From JBGSKV01 sp041740975 (GTDB lineage: Bacteria; Bdellovibrionota_B; Oligoflexia; Oligoflexales; JALZUQ01): 30,669 bases of DNA. The position numbers and the translations under genes were made by a program. The notes under the pieces were generated by a model that saw only the letters and a program-made list of their open reading frames with translations, was not told where the DNA came from and ran no database searches. Positions within the stretch are counted from its first letter, which is position 1. The number at the start of each line of letters is the position of its first letter. Of this stretch, positions 16,795 through 25,488 are shown one piece after another. The stretch lies in the NCBI GenBank assembly GCA_041740975.1, contig JBGSKV010000075.1, positions 1 through 30,669 on the forward strand. The letters run 5' to 3'.

Positions 16795-17688
16795 CTAATC
16801 AACATTGTAAATGCGAGCGGACGGCAACTTCTTGGCAAGACTTTGAATGACTTCTGGCTTATTGAGCGGGGCATAGCAGAGAATGCATCCACCGCCGCCA
16901 GCGCCTGTTACTTTTGCGGCAGCAGCTCCCGAAGCTAGGCAAACATCGACGATTTCTTGCATTTCGCCGACGACGTCAATCAGGCTCAAATATTTTTGCG
17001 CAGTGTTAATTTCGCGCGCGATGGCAACTTCATTTTTTTGGCTGATCGCTTGCTCCATGCGCTGTGTAATACCGTCAAATTCGATAGTCAGTGACGGGTG
17101 TTCGGAAAAATGAATAGCAGCTTTTTCGATCATCGTTTGTGTTGAAGAGCGTTTAAGGCTGTCAATTAGCAAAAAGCCCGTTGGAATGGGCTCTTCTAAA
17201 AAGCGCGGAGTCTTCGCGCGCATGAACGCAACAGGCTTCGCGTGGGTGACGACCGCACAGTCCAGTCCCGAAGATTCACCATGAAAGGTATGTTCCAGTT
17301 CCGTCGCAAGTCGTACAATAGCGTCTTCTTCTAAAGGCTGATCACTTAAGTACATCAAGTTTTTGACCAGACCAACGCAGAGTGCTGCCGAAGATCCCAG
17401 ACCCGCGCCAACCGGGATTTCTGAATAAGCGTTGATATGGAGGCGACTGGCATTCACTTGCAGTTTTTGACAGGCCAGTTGAATGACTTTATCAACAACC
17501 GAATTTACGGGCTGGCCGTCAAAGAAAAATCCCCGTGTTTCATCATTAGTCAAAATTGTTTCGAGTCTAAAGCTCAACTTTGGCAAAGGAATAGCAATAG
17601 CCGTAGCACCGTAGAGTACAGCATGTTCGCCGACCAGAATGGCTTTACCACAGGTTGCCGTCGTGACGGCTCGCGCAGAAATACTCAA
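16795..17688 (-). CDS. mvk: mevalonate kinase
   Basis: This GHMP kinase phosphorylates mevalonate to 5-phosphomevalonate. The 297-residue protein has motif 1 GKAILVGEHAVLYG at 14-27, motif 2 PVGAGLGSSAA at 92-102, HGESSGLD at 136-143 (mevalonate kinases usually have HGxPSGxD; D143 is the likely catalytic Asp) and motif 3 KVTGAGGGGC near the C-terminus. The GEHAVLYG and HG..SG.D pattern separates it from the other two GHMP proteins here. The TTG start overlaps the preceding stop as TTGA, with GGGGGAA just upstream, so translation is coupled. Confidence 0.92.
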   Translation of the reverse strand: MSISARAVTTATCGKAILVGEHAVLYGATAIAIPLPKLSFRLETILTNDETRGFFFDGQPVNSVVDKVIQLACQKLQVNASRLHINAYSEIPVGAGLGSSAALCVGLVKNLMYLSDQPLEEDAIVRLATELEHTFHGESSGLDCAVVTHAKPVAFMRAKTPRFLEEPIPTGFLLIDSLKRSSTQTMIEKAAIHFSEHPSLTIEFDGITQRMEQAISQKNEVAIAREINTAQKYLSLIDVVGEMQEIVDVCLASGAAAAKVTGAGGGGCILCYAPLNKPEVIQSLAKKLPSARIYNVD

Positions 17689-18773
17689 GGTTCCCCCCGT
17701 GTATTTTGATGAGAGTTATTTTGATCAAAAGTTTCCGACTCCCAGTGCAATGTCGGTCCCGTTCCCGTTTCGTCAGCCAAAAGCGTCACATGTGGTAGAT
17801 GCTTAGCAAGGTATGCTGTCACGGCTGCGGCATTCTGCACTTCACAAATCAAATGGATATTAGGTCCCGCGTCCAAGGTAAAATAGGCGGGAAGTTTTCC
17901 GAGTTGCCGTTGTTCGCGCACCCAAGCCAGGAGTTCGCCGGTTTGCTCGTCAATATACTTCGCCGGAGGGGTTGAACTTAACATCACCGCATGCATGTCG
18001 AGCGCTTCTTGCTCAATCAAGGCTCCTAGTGCCGTGAACTGCCGATCGCGAATAAACAACTTCAGCGCATTGAGTTTAGCGGGGATTCCACTAAGGCGAG
18101 GTCTAAACAAGGGACTTGTCCAGGCGCTGCGATGTCCAGCTGAAGAACTTATTTTTTTCTCTTCCTTGGAAATGATCATTATAATATCGGCAAGTGGCCA
18201 ATAGTCCGCAGAGAACATCGGCGACAAACTGCAAGCCTCATCGACTTTTTCCCAGTGAACGTAACCGCCCCAGAAGCTCCGACCAGCGCTACCTGAACCA
18301 AGACGCGCCAAATGCGCCAATCGTTGCAAGCTTAAACCGTGCTGCGCCAATTCTTCGATGCTATGAGCCTGAGTCCATGCACCAACCGCTGCCAGTGTCA
18401 GTGCGCCAAATCCACTTGCACTACTGGCAATGCCGCATCCGGTCGGAAAATGGTTCTGTGATTCAATGGAAAGGTAGGGTGTTTCCAATCCATGTAAATG
18501 CTCTCGCAAAACACTCAGATGTTTGAGGATTTTGGAATTGGCGGGTGCATGCAAATCCCGCTCTTCGCCGTTTAACTCAAAACGATCACCCATCGCATTT
18601 GGGAGGACAGTGGCTGAAGTGGTTGTGACCGCATTCTTTAAGGTCATGGAAAGAGAATCGTTCGCTGGAATCTGATGGTTTTCATCGGATTTTCCCCAGT
18701 ACTTCAGCAGAGCAATATTCGAAGGTACTGTGGCAGTGGCTGTACCTTGAGTTGATTTTTTCATTTGAGTCAT
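17685..18773 (-). CDS. mvaD: diphosphomevalonate decarboxylase
   Basis: MvaD converts 5-diphosphomevalonate and ATP to isopentenyl diphosphate, CO2, ADP and phosphate. The 362-residue product shows SNIALLKYWGK at 18-28, PTGCGIASSASGFGA near 110-125, RLGSGSAGRSFWGG and FTLDAGPN with the catalytic Asp. The family usually has SACRS where this has SAGRS. I chose the ATG overlapping the preceding kinase stop as ATGA. The frame is open further upstream, but that stretch lies inside the kinase gene and has the composition of a shadow frame. A related decarboxylase acting on the monophosphate is possible but less likely beside a phosphomevalonate kinase. Confidence 0.92.
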   Translation of the reverse strand: MTQMKKSTQGTATATVPSNIALLKYWGKSDENHQIPANDSLSMTLKNAVTTTSATVLPNAMGDRFELNGEERDLHAPANSKILKHLSVLREHLHGLETPYLSIESQNHFPTGCGIASSASGFGALTLAAVGAWTQAHSIEELAQHGLSLQRLAHLARLGSGSAGRSFWGGYVHWEKVDEACSLSPMFSADYWPLADIIMIISKEEKKISSSAGHRSAWTSPLFRPRLSGIPAKLNALKLFIRDRQFTALGALIEQEALDMHAVMLSSTPPAKYIDEQTGELLAWVREQRQLGKLPAYFTLDAGPNIHLICEVQNAAAVTAYLAKHLPHVTLLADETGTGPTLHWESETFDQNNSHQNTRGEP

Positions 18774-19735
18774 GAAGACAGTGCTCCTGTGGTTGCAATG
18801 CTTACACTCAAACGACGCCATCCCAGTTCTTCCAACTTCGATTCGGCTGGTAGACGCCGTGGTGCACGTCCAAAAACTAAGATGGCATCTTCGCCACCGG
18901 CACCGGTTGTTTTCGTCGCCCAATTGACAAAGGCGCCTGGCAATTCCATCAGTTCCAATATAAATCGGTTGGCAGCTGGACTACTTGCCAATATGGTTTG
19001 CTGTTTTCGCATGACTGTAAAAAACTCTAACTCAATATCTTCGTCGTATTTGGCCATGAGCGTAGTGCCGAGGGAGATCAACAGTTCATTGTAGCGGGAA
19101 AGTTCTTGCAGTTTGTCCTGCTTTAGCAACCAATCATAAGTGGTGGGAACGATTTGCGCTGTCGAAGCACCTTCACCACCAACAAAGACCGAAAAATACG
19201 AATCACAATCAGGGGTGAGGCTCTGCACTTGATCGTGTGAATAGACAACGATGCCTCCAGTTTGTTGCGTCCAGATGTCGTAACCCGAGGCAAAATTTTG
19301 TGAAGATTGTTGTAAGTCTCTAGCTGCTTTCAGAGGACTTTCCTGAATATCATGGGCGCGAAAAAAAGCGGTGATGATCCCCAGATAAAGTGCCGACGAA
19401 CTACCGAGTCCATAGCTCGATGGATAATCGCATTGAATCGTAAGGTGACAATCTTTGGCCGCCATCGGCACAAGTTCTTGAGCCCGACGAACCGATAAGA
19501 ATGCCGGTTGCATGTAGGAGGGCAGTGAGTTTGGATTTTGGTCGGCAAGCAAAGTCACCGTGTCGTCTTTCCATAGATCAGACTGAATGTGAATGCCGGG
19601 CGCATCAGCCGAGCTGAGAGTGACACGCATATAACGGTTGACCGCACAAGCCAAGGCGCGACCACCTGTCAGTACCGAGTACTCACCGGCGAGCATAATT
19701 TTTCCAGGAATGGTGACCTGACAGAGAGGGTTCAT
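18770..19735 (-). CDS. phosphomevalonate kinase (GHMP type)
   Basis: It is expected to convert 5-phosphomevalonate to 5-diphosphomevalonate. The 321-residue protein has PGKIMLAGEYSVLTGG at 10-25, YGLGSSSALYLG near 113-124, FASGYDIWTQQTGGIV, and TKTTGAGGEDAILVFG, the last two typical of bacterial phosphomevalonate kinases rather than mevalonate kinases. Assignment also rests on position: the other two GHMP roles of the pathway are filled by its neighbours. Start and stop both overlap adjacent genes as ATGA. The protein is shorter than many characterised members (about 360). Confidence 0.87.
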   Translation of the reverse strand: MNPLCQVTIPGKIMLAGEYSVLTGGRALACAVNRYMRVTLSSADAPGIHIQSDLWKDDTVTLLADQNPNSLPSYMQPAFLSVRRAQELVPMAAKDCHLTIQCDYPSSYGLGSSSALYLGIITAFFRAHDIQESPLKAARDLQQSSQNFASGYDIWTQQTGGIVVYSHDQVQSLTPDCDSYFSVFVGGEGASTAQIVPTTYDWLLKQDKLQELSRYNELLISLGTTLMAKYDEDIELEFFTVMRKQQTILASSPAANRFILELMELPGAFVNWATKTTGAGGEDAILVFGRAPRRLPAESKLEELGWRRLSVSIATTGALSS

Positions 19736-20961
19736 TGCGATGTTGCGCCTTGTCGAATTTGTCTTTCGAGTAAATCAATGTTTTTTTGATGCAAATGCAT
19801 GTGTCCGTGCTGGATACCTTCCGAGCTGAGTGCGCGAAGCGCTGAAAGATTTTGAGCTAAACCCACGCTACAAATAATCTCGGCTAGTTTTCTAGCGTTC
19901 GGAGATCCCATAAGTTTCAGTGCCATTTGCGCGGTCGGATGAAGTTTGGTAACTCCGCCCACGGTTCCGACGGCCATTGGCATTTCCAAACAACCATATA
20001 GATGGCGGTCTTCTGTGATACTCCAATTTGTCAGAGGTAGGTACCGACCACTTCTTGCTGCCCAAGCATGAGCGCCGGCCTCAACGGCTCGCCAATCATT
20101 GCCCGTTGCAATGAGTACGGGGTCGACGCCATTCATCACGCCTTTATTGTGCGTCGTGGCGCGATATATATCGTGGTAGGCAAACAAATACGCCCGGTGA
20201 ATTCGCTCGATAACATCAGCACCATCCATCTCAGGTCGATCAAAAACTTTGGCCGGAATCCAGCATTCCGCTTTCGCAAGTCTTTTGACAGAGAGATTGG
20301 TTAGTATGCACAAACCCACTTCACAGCTGAAAAGACTCGGAATCAGGGTCGCGACTTTTTCTGCCATGGTATTGACAATATTGGCGCCCATTGCGTCGCC
20401 AGTATTCACATCCAAGTGCAAAATCAAACTCTGAATTTCGGGGATGTGTCGCCACGTCAGATCGATAGCTCCGCCGCCACGAGATAACAGGCGTTTATGG
20501 CCGCGATTAGCATATTCGAGGATATTGGGCTTATATTGATTGAGTTTCGCTTCGTATTCACTAATATTTTTGCCAGGAATTTCGAGCTGTATCTGCGCCG
20601 TCATGATGGGCGGCGTCGAAGATGTTTTGAAACCGCTGCCGGCCCGAACTAACTTAGCGCCATGACTGGCTGCTGCTAATACGCTGGTTTCTTCCACAGC
20701 CATCGGTACCAAAATATCTTCATCATTAATCAAAAAATTTGTCGCGACACCCAAAGGTAAGCTAAATCCACCAATAGCATTTTCAATAAATGTATCGGTG
20801 AGTTCCGCTGTCAACCCGCCAAGATTGCATTTTTCGCCGAACCGAATGGTGTCTTCTTCTCCGGCAAACTTTGCGGCTATCATACGACGTTCGGAGAGTG
20901 GCAATTCGTAGAAGCCGGGTAGGCGGCTAGACAAATCAGGAAATAATGTGCGGTCGGCCAT
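19732..20961 (-). CDS. mvaA: hydroxymethylglutaryl-CoA reductase, class II
   Basis: It reduces HMG-CoA to mevalonate, the committed step of the pathway. The 409-residue soluble form with PMAVEETSV (E90), DVNTGDAMGAN at 184-194, THNKGVMNGVDPV (K273), GNDW (D289) and EGIQHGHMHLH (H387) is class II, as in Pseudomonas mevalonii and Gram-positive cocci; it lacks the membrane domain of eukaryotic enzymes. The cofactor (NADH or NADPH) is not evident. The frame opens four codons earlier at a TTG, but the ATG follows TTGGAAAAC at a better distance. It lies 18 bases after fni and overlaps the phosphomevalonate kinase gene by ATGA. Confidence 0.95.
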   Translation of the reverse strand: MADRTLFPDLSSRLPGFYELPLSERRMIAAKFAGEEDTIRFGEKCNLGGLTAELTDTFIENAIGGFSLPLGVATNFLINDEDILVPMAVEETSVLAAASHGAKLVRAGSGFKTSSTPPIMTAQIQLEIPGKNISEYEAKLNQYKPNILEYANRGHKRLLSRGGGAIDLTWRHIPEIQSLILHLDVNTGDAMGANIVNTMAEKVATLIPSLFSCEVGLCILTNLSVKRLAKAECWIPAKVFDRPEMDGADVIERIHRAYLFAYHDIYRATTHNKGVMNGVDPVLIATGNDWRAVEAGAHAWAARSGRYLPLTNWSITEDRHLYGCLEMPMAVGTVGGVTKLHPTAQMALKLMGSPNARKLAEIICSVGLAQNLSALRALSSEGIQHGHMHLHQKNIDLLERQIRQGATSQ

Positions 20962-20979
20962 GAAGTTTTCCAATCAATT

Positions 20980-22314
20980 CTATTTCTGCTGTAAATTTTG
21001 AATACGACGACCAGTCGCATCCGCGTAAGGTTGACCAAGTGATAATTTTTGAGAAAGTGAGCTCAGTTTTCCGCAGTTCGACGCCATCATAGCGACTTTT
21101 AGCTGAGTTTCCAGTTGACGTATTTCTTGCACGACACTCTCTGTGCTGATGAGCGCCGCCTTAAACAAAGGAAGCCCAACTCCGCACATCTTAGCGCCGA
21201 GCCCAACCGCTTTTGCGATCGTCAAACCAGAGCGAATGCCTCCCGTCGCAATCAATGAAAGTTTGTCAGGCGAATATTGTTCGGCAATGGCGGCAACGGC
21301 ATGCGCCGTCGGAATGCCCCAGTCGCGGAACATTTCTCCGAGAATTTGCTGAGAACGGGAAGACGATCGTTTTGATTCGATAAAGGACCAGGAGGTACCT
21401 CCGCGGCCACCGACATCAAGGCATTTTATGCCGATTTTTTGCAATTTTTCAGCAGTCTGCAAGTCGATTCCACTGCCGACTTCTTTAATGATGATGGGTA
21501 CGTTAAGGTTCGCTTGAAGGTGTACAATACTTTCTAAGAGACCGGCAAAATTTCGATCACCTTCTGTTTGAACGAGTTCCTGCAAAATATTGAGATGAAT
21601 GGCGATGCCGTTGGCGTCGATCATGTCGATCGCCCGACGGGCCATTTTAAGCGCTGTGTCTTTATCACCGATCTGGGAAATACCAAGATTGGCAATTAAA
21701 AAAACATCAGGTGCCCACTCTCTAACTTTAAAAATTGCTTCGCATTCGGGATGTTCCAAAGCTATGCGCTGGCTTCCTACCCCCATCGGGATCCCGCAGG
21801 CTTGCGCGGCTGAAGCTAAGCGTCGATTGATTTCTGTGCCTTTTTCAACGCCGCCGGTCATGCCGGTTATCAAAAAAGGGAGCGCGCAGGCATGGCCTAA
21901 AAACTCGGTCGTTGTATCGAGTTCATTCCAGTTCAGGTCAGGCAATGCACAAGGCGTAAGCTGAATATTTTCAAATCCTGTGAAACGATCAGACGATTCA
22001 ACGTCACTATTCTGGCAAATCTCGATATGCTGATTTTTACGTGTTTGAGTGATAAGCTTATCCAAGTGAGCACGAGATTCCGGATAGACTTTGGCGATAT
22101 ATGTGCCGTCATCCAATTGATGCTCAGCGCTGGCGAATATCACTTCGTCATTTTCCGAGTTCGATGACCGAAAAGATAACGCGAAAGGTAAAGGGTCGCT
22201 TCGATCGAACTGAGACTTGGCAGCAATCGTTTCACTGTTAATGCCGATGACCCACCCAAAGTTTCGATCATTTTGAAAGCAAGCGAGTGGTGATTTGAGT
22301 GGGATGTAGTTCAA
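20980..22314 (-). CDS. fni: isopentenyl-diphosphate delta-isomerase, type 2, with N-terminal extension
   Basis: This FMN enzyme interconverts isopentenyl and dimethylallyl diphosphate. The core from about residue 90 has RKNQHIEI, TEFLGHACALPFLITGMTGG in two blocks, HLNILQELVQTEGDRNF (the metal- and substrate-binding N, Q and E), DVGGRGGTSW and GGIRSG...KMCGVGLP. Residues 1-83 are an extra segment not seen in typical 330-350-residue enzymes; I recognise no domain in it. The start is TTG. A second TTG at 22065 would give 361 residues, nearer family length. It is the first gene of the mevalonate-menaquinone cluster. Confidence 0.92.
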   Translation of the reverse strand: MNYIPLKSPLACFQNDRNFGWVIGINSETIAAKSQFDRSDPLPFALSFRSSNSENDEVIFASAEHQLDDGTYIAKVYPESRAHLDKLITQTRKNQHIEICQNSDVESSDRFTGFENIQLTPCALPDLNWNELDTTTEFLGHACALPFLITGMTGGVEKGTEINRRLASAAQACGIPMGVGSQRIALEHPECEAIFKVREWAPDVFLIANLGISQIGDKDTALKMARRAIDMIDANGIAIHLNILQELVQTEGDRNFAGLLESIVHLQANLNVPIIIKEVGSGIDLQTAEKLQKIGIKCLDVGGRGGTSWSFIESKRSSSRSQQILGEMFRDWGIPTAHAVAAIAEQYSPDKLSLIATGGIRSGLTIAKAVGLGAKMCGVGLPLFKAALISTESVVQEIRQLETQLKVAMMASNCGKLSSLSQKLSLGQPYADATGRRIQNLQQK

Positions 22315-22350
22315 TTGACCAGCCTGTATGGATCGCTCATAGTATAGTTA
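22315..22350 (+). promoter_or_regulatory. candidate divergent promoter region, fni / ABC ATPase
   Basis: On the plus strand TTGACC (22315-22320) is followed by CATAGT at 17 bases or TAGTAT at 19. On the minus strand TATACT (22341-22346) is a candidate -10 for fni without a good -35. Both reading directions use the same AT-rich core. Confidence 0.35.
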
Positions 22351-22358
22351 ACAACGCA

Positions 22359-22372
22359 GCTATTTAAATAGC
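22359..22372. promoter_or_regulatory. 14-bp perfect palindrome between divergent genes
   Basis: GCTATTTAAATAGC is a perfect palindrome placed between the fni and ABC ATPase starts and just before the AAGGAG ribosome site of the latter. Its symmetry suits a dimeric repressor, but no regulator gene is adjacent. Confidence 0.4.
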
Positions 22373-22393
22373 CTTTAAGGAGCGTCGTCAATC

Positions 22394-23197
22394 TTGATTT
22401 CGTTAGAAGGAATTCAAAAATCTTTCGGTACTTCAGAGATATTGAGAGATATTAGCTTCCAGGTGGATGAAGGTGAGCGCCTGTCTCTCATTGGGCCGGG
22501 AGGAAGTGGTAAATCACTAATATTAAAAATTATTTTGGGACTGATGAATCCCGACGCTGGAGTTGTGCAACTCTTCGGCAAAAACATGGTGGATTTAGAC
22601 GAGATTGAGAAGCAGGAAGTTCGCAAAGACGTCGGTATGGCCTTCCAACAAGGTGCGCTTTTCGACTTCATGACGGTCAAAGAAAACCTTGAATTTGCCA
22701 TGGATCATATGCGCGATGCTGAAAAAATAGACAACGGTGATCGTGACAAAGTTATCAAAAGCCTGCTGGGGGAGATTAAACTACCACACACCGAAACCAT
22801 GTTTCCCCATGAACTATCCGGAGGTATGCAGCGCCGCGTTGGCATCGCGCGAGCACTTTGTGTCAAACCCAAATTGGCAATTTTTGATGAACCAACCTCT
22901 GGCCTTGATCCGGTGACTTCGACGATTTCATTGAACATGATCAAGAACCTCACCTCTGATCATAATGAAACGACGTTGTTGATTGCGACCACTTCGGTGG
23001 AAGTTGCGATGCGCTTTGCGAGTCGTATGATCGTGTTAAACGAGGGGAAAATCGTTGCTGATGGAGATTGGAAAATGTTAATTATGGAAGGCCCTGAGTG
23101 GGTTCGCCACTTCTTAAGCGTACGACTCATTGGCTTAGATAAAGAATATATTGAGGGTCTCGGACTCCCACCTCAGTTTATTGCAGAGCATTGGTAG
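22394..23197 (+). CDS. ABC transporter ATP-binding protein, MlaF-like
   Basis: The 267-residue ATPase has Walker A GPGGSGKS at 34-41, a Q-loop in FQQGALFDFMTVKENL, signature LSGGM, Walker B LAIFDEPTSGLDP and a switch region in which TTSVEVA replaces the common H-loop His. FQQGALFD and SGGM(Q)RR are typical of MlaF/Ttg2A ATPases that drive MCE-type phospholipid transport between the membranes. No MlaE permease or MCE protein is in the window. The start is TTG after AAGGAG. A C-terminal segment of about 40 residues follows the usual fold. A HAD gene lies in the same frame just after its stop. Confidence 0.87.
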   Translation: MISLEGIQKSFGTSEILRDISFQVDEGERLSLIGPGGSGKSLILKIILGLMNPDAGVVQLFGKNMVDLDEIEKQEVRKDVGMAFQQGALFDFMTVKENLEFAMDHMRDAEKIDNGDRDKVIKSLLGEIKLPHTETMFPHELSGGMQRRVGIARALCVKPKLAIFDEPTSGLDPVTSTISLNMIKNLTSDHNETTLLIATTSVEVAMRFASRMIVLNEGKIVADGDWKMLIMEGPEWVRHFLSVRLIGLDKEYIEGLGLPPQFIAEHW

Positions 23198-23203
23198 CAA
23201 ACT

Positions 23204-24106
23204 ATTACACGCAAAAACTTACAACTTCTCGTCTTGGATGTCGATAACACTCTTTTTGACTGGGTGCTTTATTATACGCACGCCTTTGAGGCTTTAATTA
23301 AAGAAGTTTCCACGCTTACCAAAATCCCCGAAGATATTTTATTCAAAGAAAGCTCGACTGTTTTTACCGCTCAGGACTCCATCGAATATCCGTTCTTAAT
23401 TCAAAGCCTGCCTTCGGTAGCGAAGCTTTTCCGTGGGGATGTAACAGGCATCATCGATAACGCTGTGAATCCCGGACGTATCGCATTTCTAGCCGCGGCG
23501 GAACCCTTCTTAAAACCGTATGCTGATGTGGAAGCGACTCTCGATGCCATCAAAGCCAGTCATCCCAATGTTAAGATTGCTGCACTGACAGATGCGCCAC
23601 GCTATGTCGCCATGTGGAAAATGAATAAGTTAGGCATCCTTCGTTTTTTCGATGCGGTGTATGGACTTCCAGATCCCGTCTTACCGAAAGACGAAGTGAC
23701 AGGGGAGCCGATAGTGGATGGAGAGATTCGCCAAAAGCATTTTTCTCCAACCAATTTCCATTTCGCGGGGCGCATTCGTGTCATGTCAAACGCCTTTGAA
23801 AAACCGAGCAAAGAAGGTTTTCAACTTATACTGCGTGACCATGGCATCATGCGACCCCAGGATTATCAAGAAGTGCTCTGGGTCGGGGACAACGTTCAAA
23901 AAGATATCCAACTCGGCAAATCGATGGATATTCCGACGGCATGGGCGTCTTATGGAGCAAAGGTTTCCCCGGAACTGCTAAAGCGATTGGCGCGATTCAG
24001 TCCGCCACACAATATTCGTAAAAACGCCAACCTTCGGCAGGGTGAGGCCCCTTGGCAGCCTGATTTTATTCTGGAAAATTTCGCCGAGCTACTAAGGAAT
24101 TGTTAA
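23204..24106 (+). CDS. HAD-family phosphatase
   Basis: The product has HAD motifs: DVDNT as nucleophile motif, ALTDAP (motif II), FEKPSKEGF (Lys motif) and VGDNVQKDI (acid motif), with a large cap between motifs I and II. It is an intracellular phosphatase of unknown substrate. The first ATG/GTG/TTG codon is the TTG at 23234, but that start removes the beta strand (LQLLVL) that must precede the catalytic Asp. Coding sense continues upstream to the ATPase stop, so I place the start at ATT 23204, giving 300 residues. This is uncertain, and the gene may be translated by coupling. Confidence 0.75.
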   Translation: MTRKNLQLLVLDVDNTLFDWVLYYTHAFEALIKEVSTLTKIPEDILFKESSTVFTAQDSIEYPFLIQSLPSVAKLFRGDVTGIIDNAVNPGRIAFLAAAEPFLKPYADVEATLDAIKASHPNVKIAALTDAPRYVAMWKMNKLGILRFFDAVYGLPDPVLPKDEVTGEPIVDGEIRQKHFSPTNFHFAGRIRVMSNAFEKPSKEGFQLILRDHGIMRPQDYQEVLWVGDNVQKDIQLGKSMDIPTAWASYGAKVSPELLKRLARFSPPHNIRKNANLRQGEAPWQPDFILENFAELLRNC

Positions 24107-24246
24107 GGAAAGCGCCTCCTGCTAGCCTATGGGCCCCAGAGATTTGATGCTTAACCCATCACTTTTATGTTAAAATCACAAGAAGAACACCTATGATTTC
24201 TGCTAAGCTGCGCCATCGCCAGCTTTAGAATTTGGAAAGCATTATT

Positions 24247-25245
24247 TTGAAAATATTTTCAAAACTCATGTTCATAACTTGGAGCCTTTGCCAAGTGGCC
24301 CATGCTCATTCTTTTGAGCAAAATATTGGAACTTATCAAACAGACAATGGTCTGCAGCGGCACCGCTGGCAAACTAATATCGCATTGGATATTCCCCATA
24401 ATGCCCCCGAAACCAGTTCACAAATCTCAGTCGGCTATCTTGGCGATAATTATTTGGACAAAAGGGTCGACAGTCAAGAATACATGCAAGCCAATTATGG
24501 GGATAGTGAACGCACAAATCACTCTGGTAATATAACGTACAATTTCACTTGGAATAAACTCAATACATTGCGCGTGGGTGGCAACACCAGTAGCGATGGC
24601 GTCGCCAAAAGTTCCGGAGCTAACATTGGTTACAGCCGTTGGCTTTTTTCGGAAAGTTGGCGAGTTTCACTTGATGTAACGCGATCTTGGTTTCGTACTC
24701 CCCAAATTATTTATCCAGATCAGGACTTAGATCTTGTCGAAACACCCGCCAAAATAGCCGAATATAGCGGATCCTTTGGACTTCGCCAGCTGATGACGCC
24801 GACGACCATGGTGGATTATTTATTCACATACGCCAGCACGAACAATCGCCCCGATACCCAAATATACGGGATGGAAGTTCGCCAGTACATCAAACCTTGG
24901 CGAGGTGCTTTTCACGTGGAAGCGGCGCGCGGCATTAATGTCGGCGAGATCACAACTCGGACACACTATGGTGAAGTTAAAGCGTGGCAATTTGGTGCGG
25001 CTTACTTGCAAGATTTTGATATTGCTCAGTTGAAGGTGGCCTATCGCGCTTATCGTGAAGATGAAGTGACACGCGCCTATCATGACGAACTGATTTTGGG
25101 GACCGAGAGCTGGAGTGCCGCCGTCACCAGAAATTTTGGATTGGACCAGCGCAAAATGACTGTGAAGTTAGGAGTTGGTCGATACAAAACCAATACCAAC
25201 ATCGCTGCCAATACTATCGAAGTAGGTGCGATAACCAGGTTTTAA
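24247..25245 (+). CDS. outer-membrane beta-barrel protein, DUF3570-like
   Basis: The product is about 332 residues from a TTG, after GGAAAG at 8 bases; an earlier in-frame TTG at 24232 would sit before that ribosome site. A signal peptide (to about AHA) is followed by alternating strands rich in Tyr, Trp, Gly and Asn, with a terminal Phe (GAITRF), the hallmark of outer-membrane barrels. Overall pattern and its neighbour match DUF3570 proteins, although divergence makes the family call moderate. It begins a four-gene group with a DUF4266-like lipoprotein and two thioredoxin-fold proteins. Confidence 0.75.
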   Translation: MKIFSKLMFITWSLCQVAHAHSFEQNIGTYQTDNGLQRHRWQTNIALDIPHNAPETSSQISVGYLGDNYLDKRVDSQEYMQANYGDSERTNHSGNITYNFTWNKLNTLRVGGNTSSDGVAKSSGANIGYSRWLFSESWRVSLDVTRSWFRTPQIIYPDQDLDLVETPAKIAEYSGSFGLRQLMTPTTMVDYLFTYASTNNRPDTQIYGMEVRQYIKPWRGAFHVEAARGINVGEITTRTHYGEVKAWQFGAAYLQDFDIAQLKVAYRAYREDEVTRAYHDELILGTESWSAAVTRNFGLDQRKMTVKLGVGRYKTNTNIAANTIEVGAITRF

Positions 25246-25260
25246 GCTAAGGAACGAACT

Positions 25261-25482
25261 ATGAAAAACATTTTTGCATTGATCTTCTTTATGGCGTTTT
25301 TTGGCTGTAAAACCATCAAACCTTACGAAAAAGAATACCTTCTGAGTCCGATCATGGACGACGAATCTGTTGGCAAGTTGGCAGTGGGCTTACACTCGTC
25401 GGGCTTCGGTGAGTTTGAAAGAATCAGCGTCGGCGCCAGCGCCAGTGCAGCGGGGACATCTTGTCCGACATGCGGAGGATAG
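25261..25482 (+). CDS. DUF4266-like small lipoprotein
   Basis: The 73-residue product has a signal peptide with FFGC (lipidated Cys16) and continues KTIKPYEKEYLLSPIMD, which matches the DUF4266 signature (C..vkPyEreyLadp.M). The family usually ends in a Gly-rich stretch with GCGCN; here the end is SASAAGTSCPTCGG, keeping a terminal CxxC in a Ser/Ala/Gly-rich tail. AAGGAA precedes the ATG. The terminal Cys pair could bind metal or be a substrate of the thioredoxin proteins encoded downstream; this is inference. Confidence 0.8.
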   Translation: MKNIFALIFFMAFFGCKTIKPYEKEYLLSPIMDDESVGKLAVGLHSSGFGEFERISVGASASAAGTSCPTCGG

Positions 25483-25488
25483 GTTTTT

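Noticed and set aside
18774..18923. N-terminal extension of diphosphomevalonate decarboxylase
   Set aside because: It overlaps the kinase gene and is Cys/Arg/His-rich noise; the ATGA overlap start gives normal family length.
24193..24228. 11-codon ORF before the DUF3570-like gene, considered as a leader peptide
   Set aside because: It has only a weak ribosome site, no run of regulatory codons and no attenuator hairpins after it.
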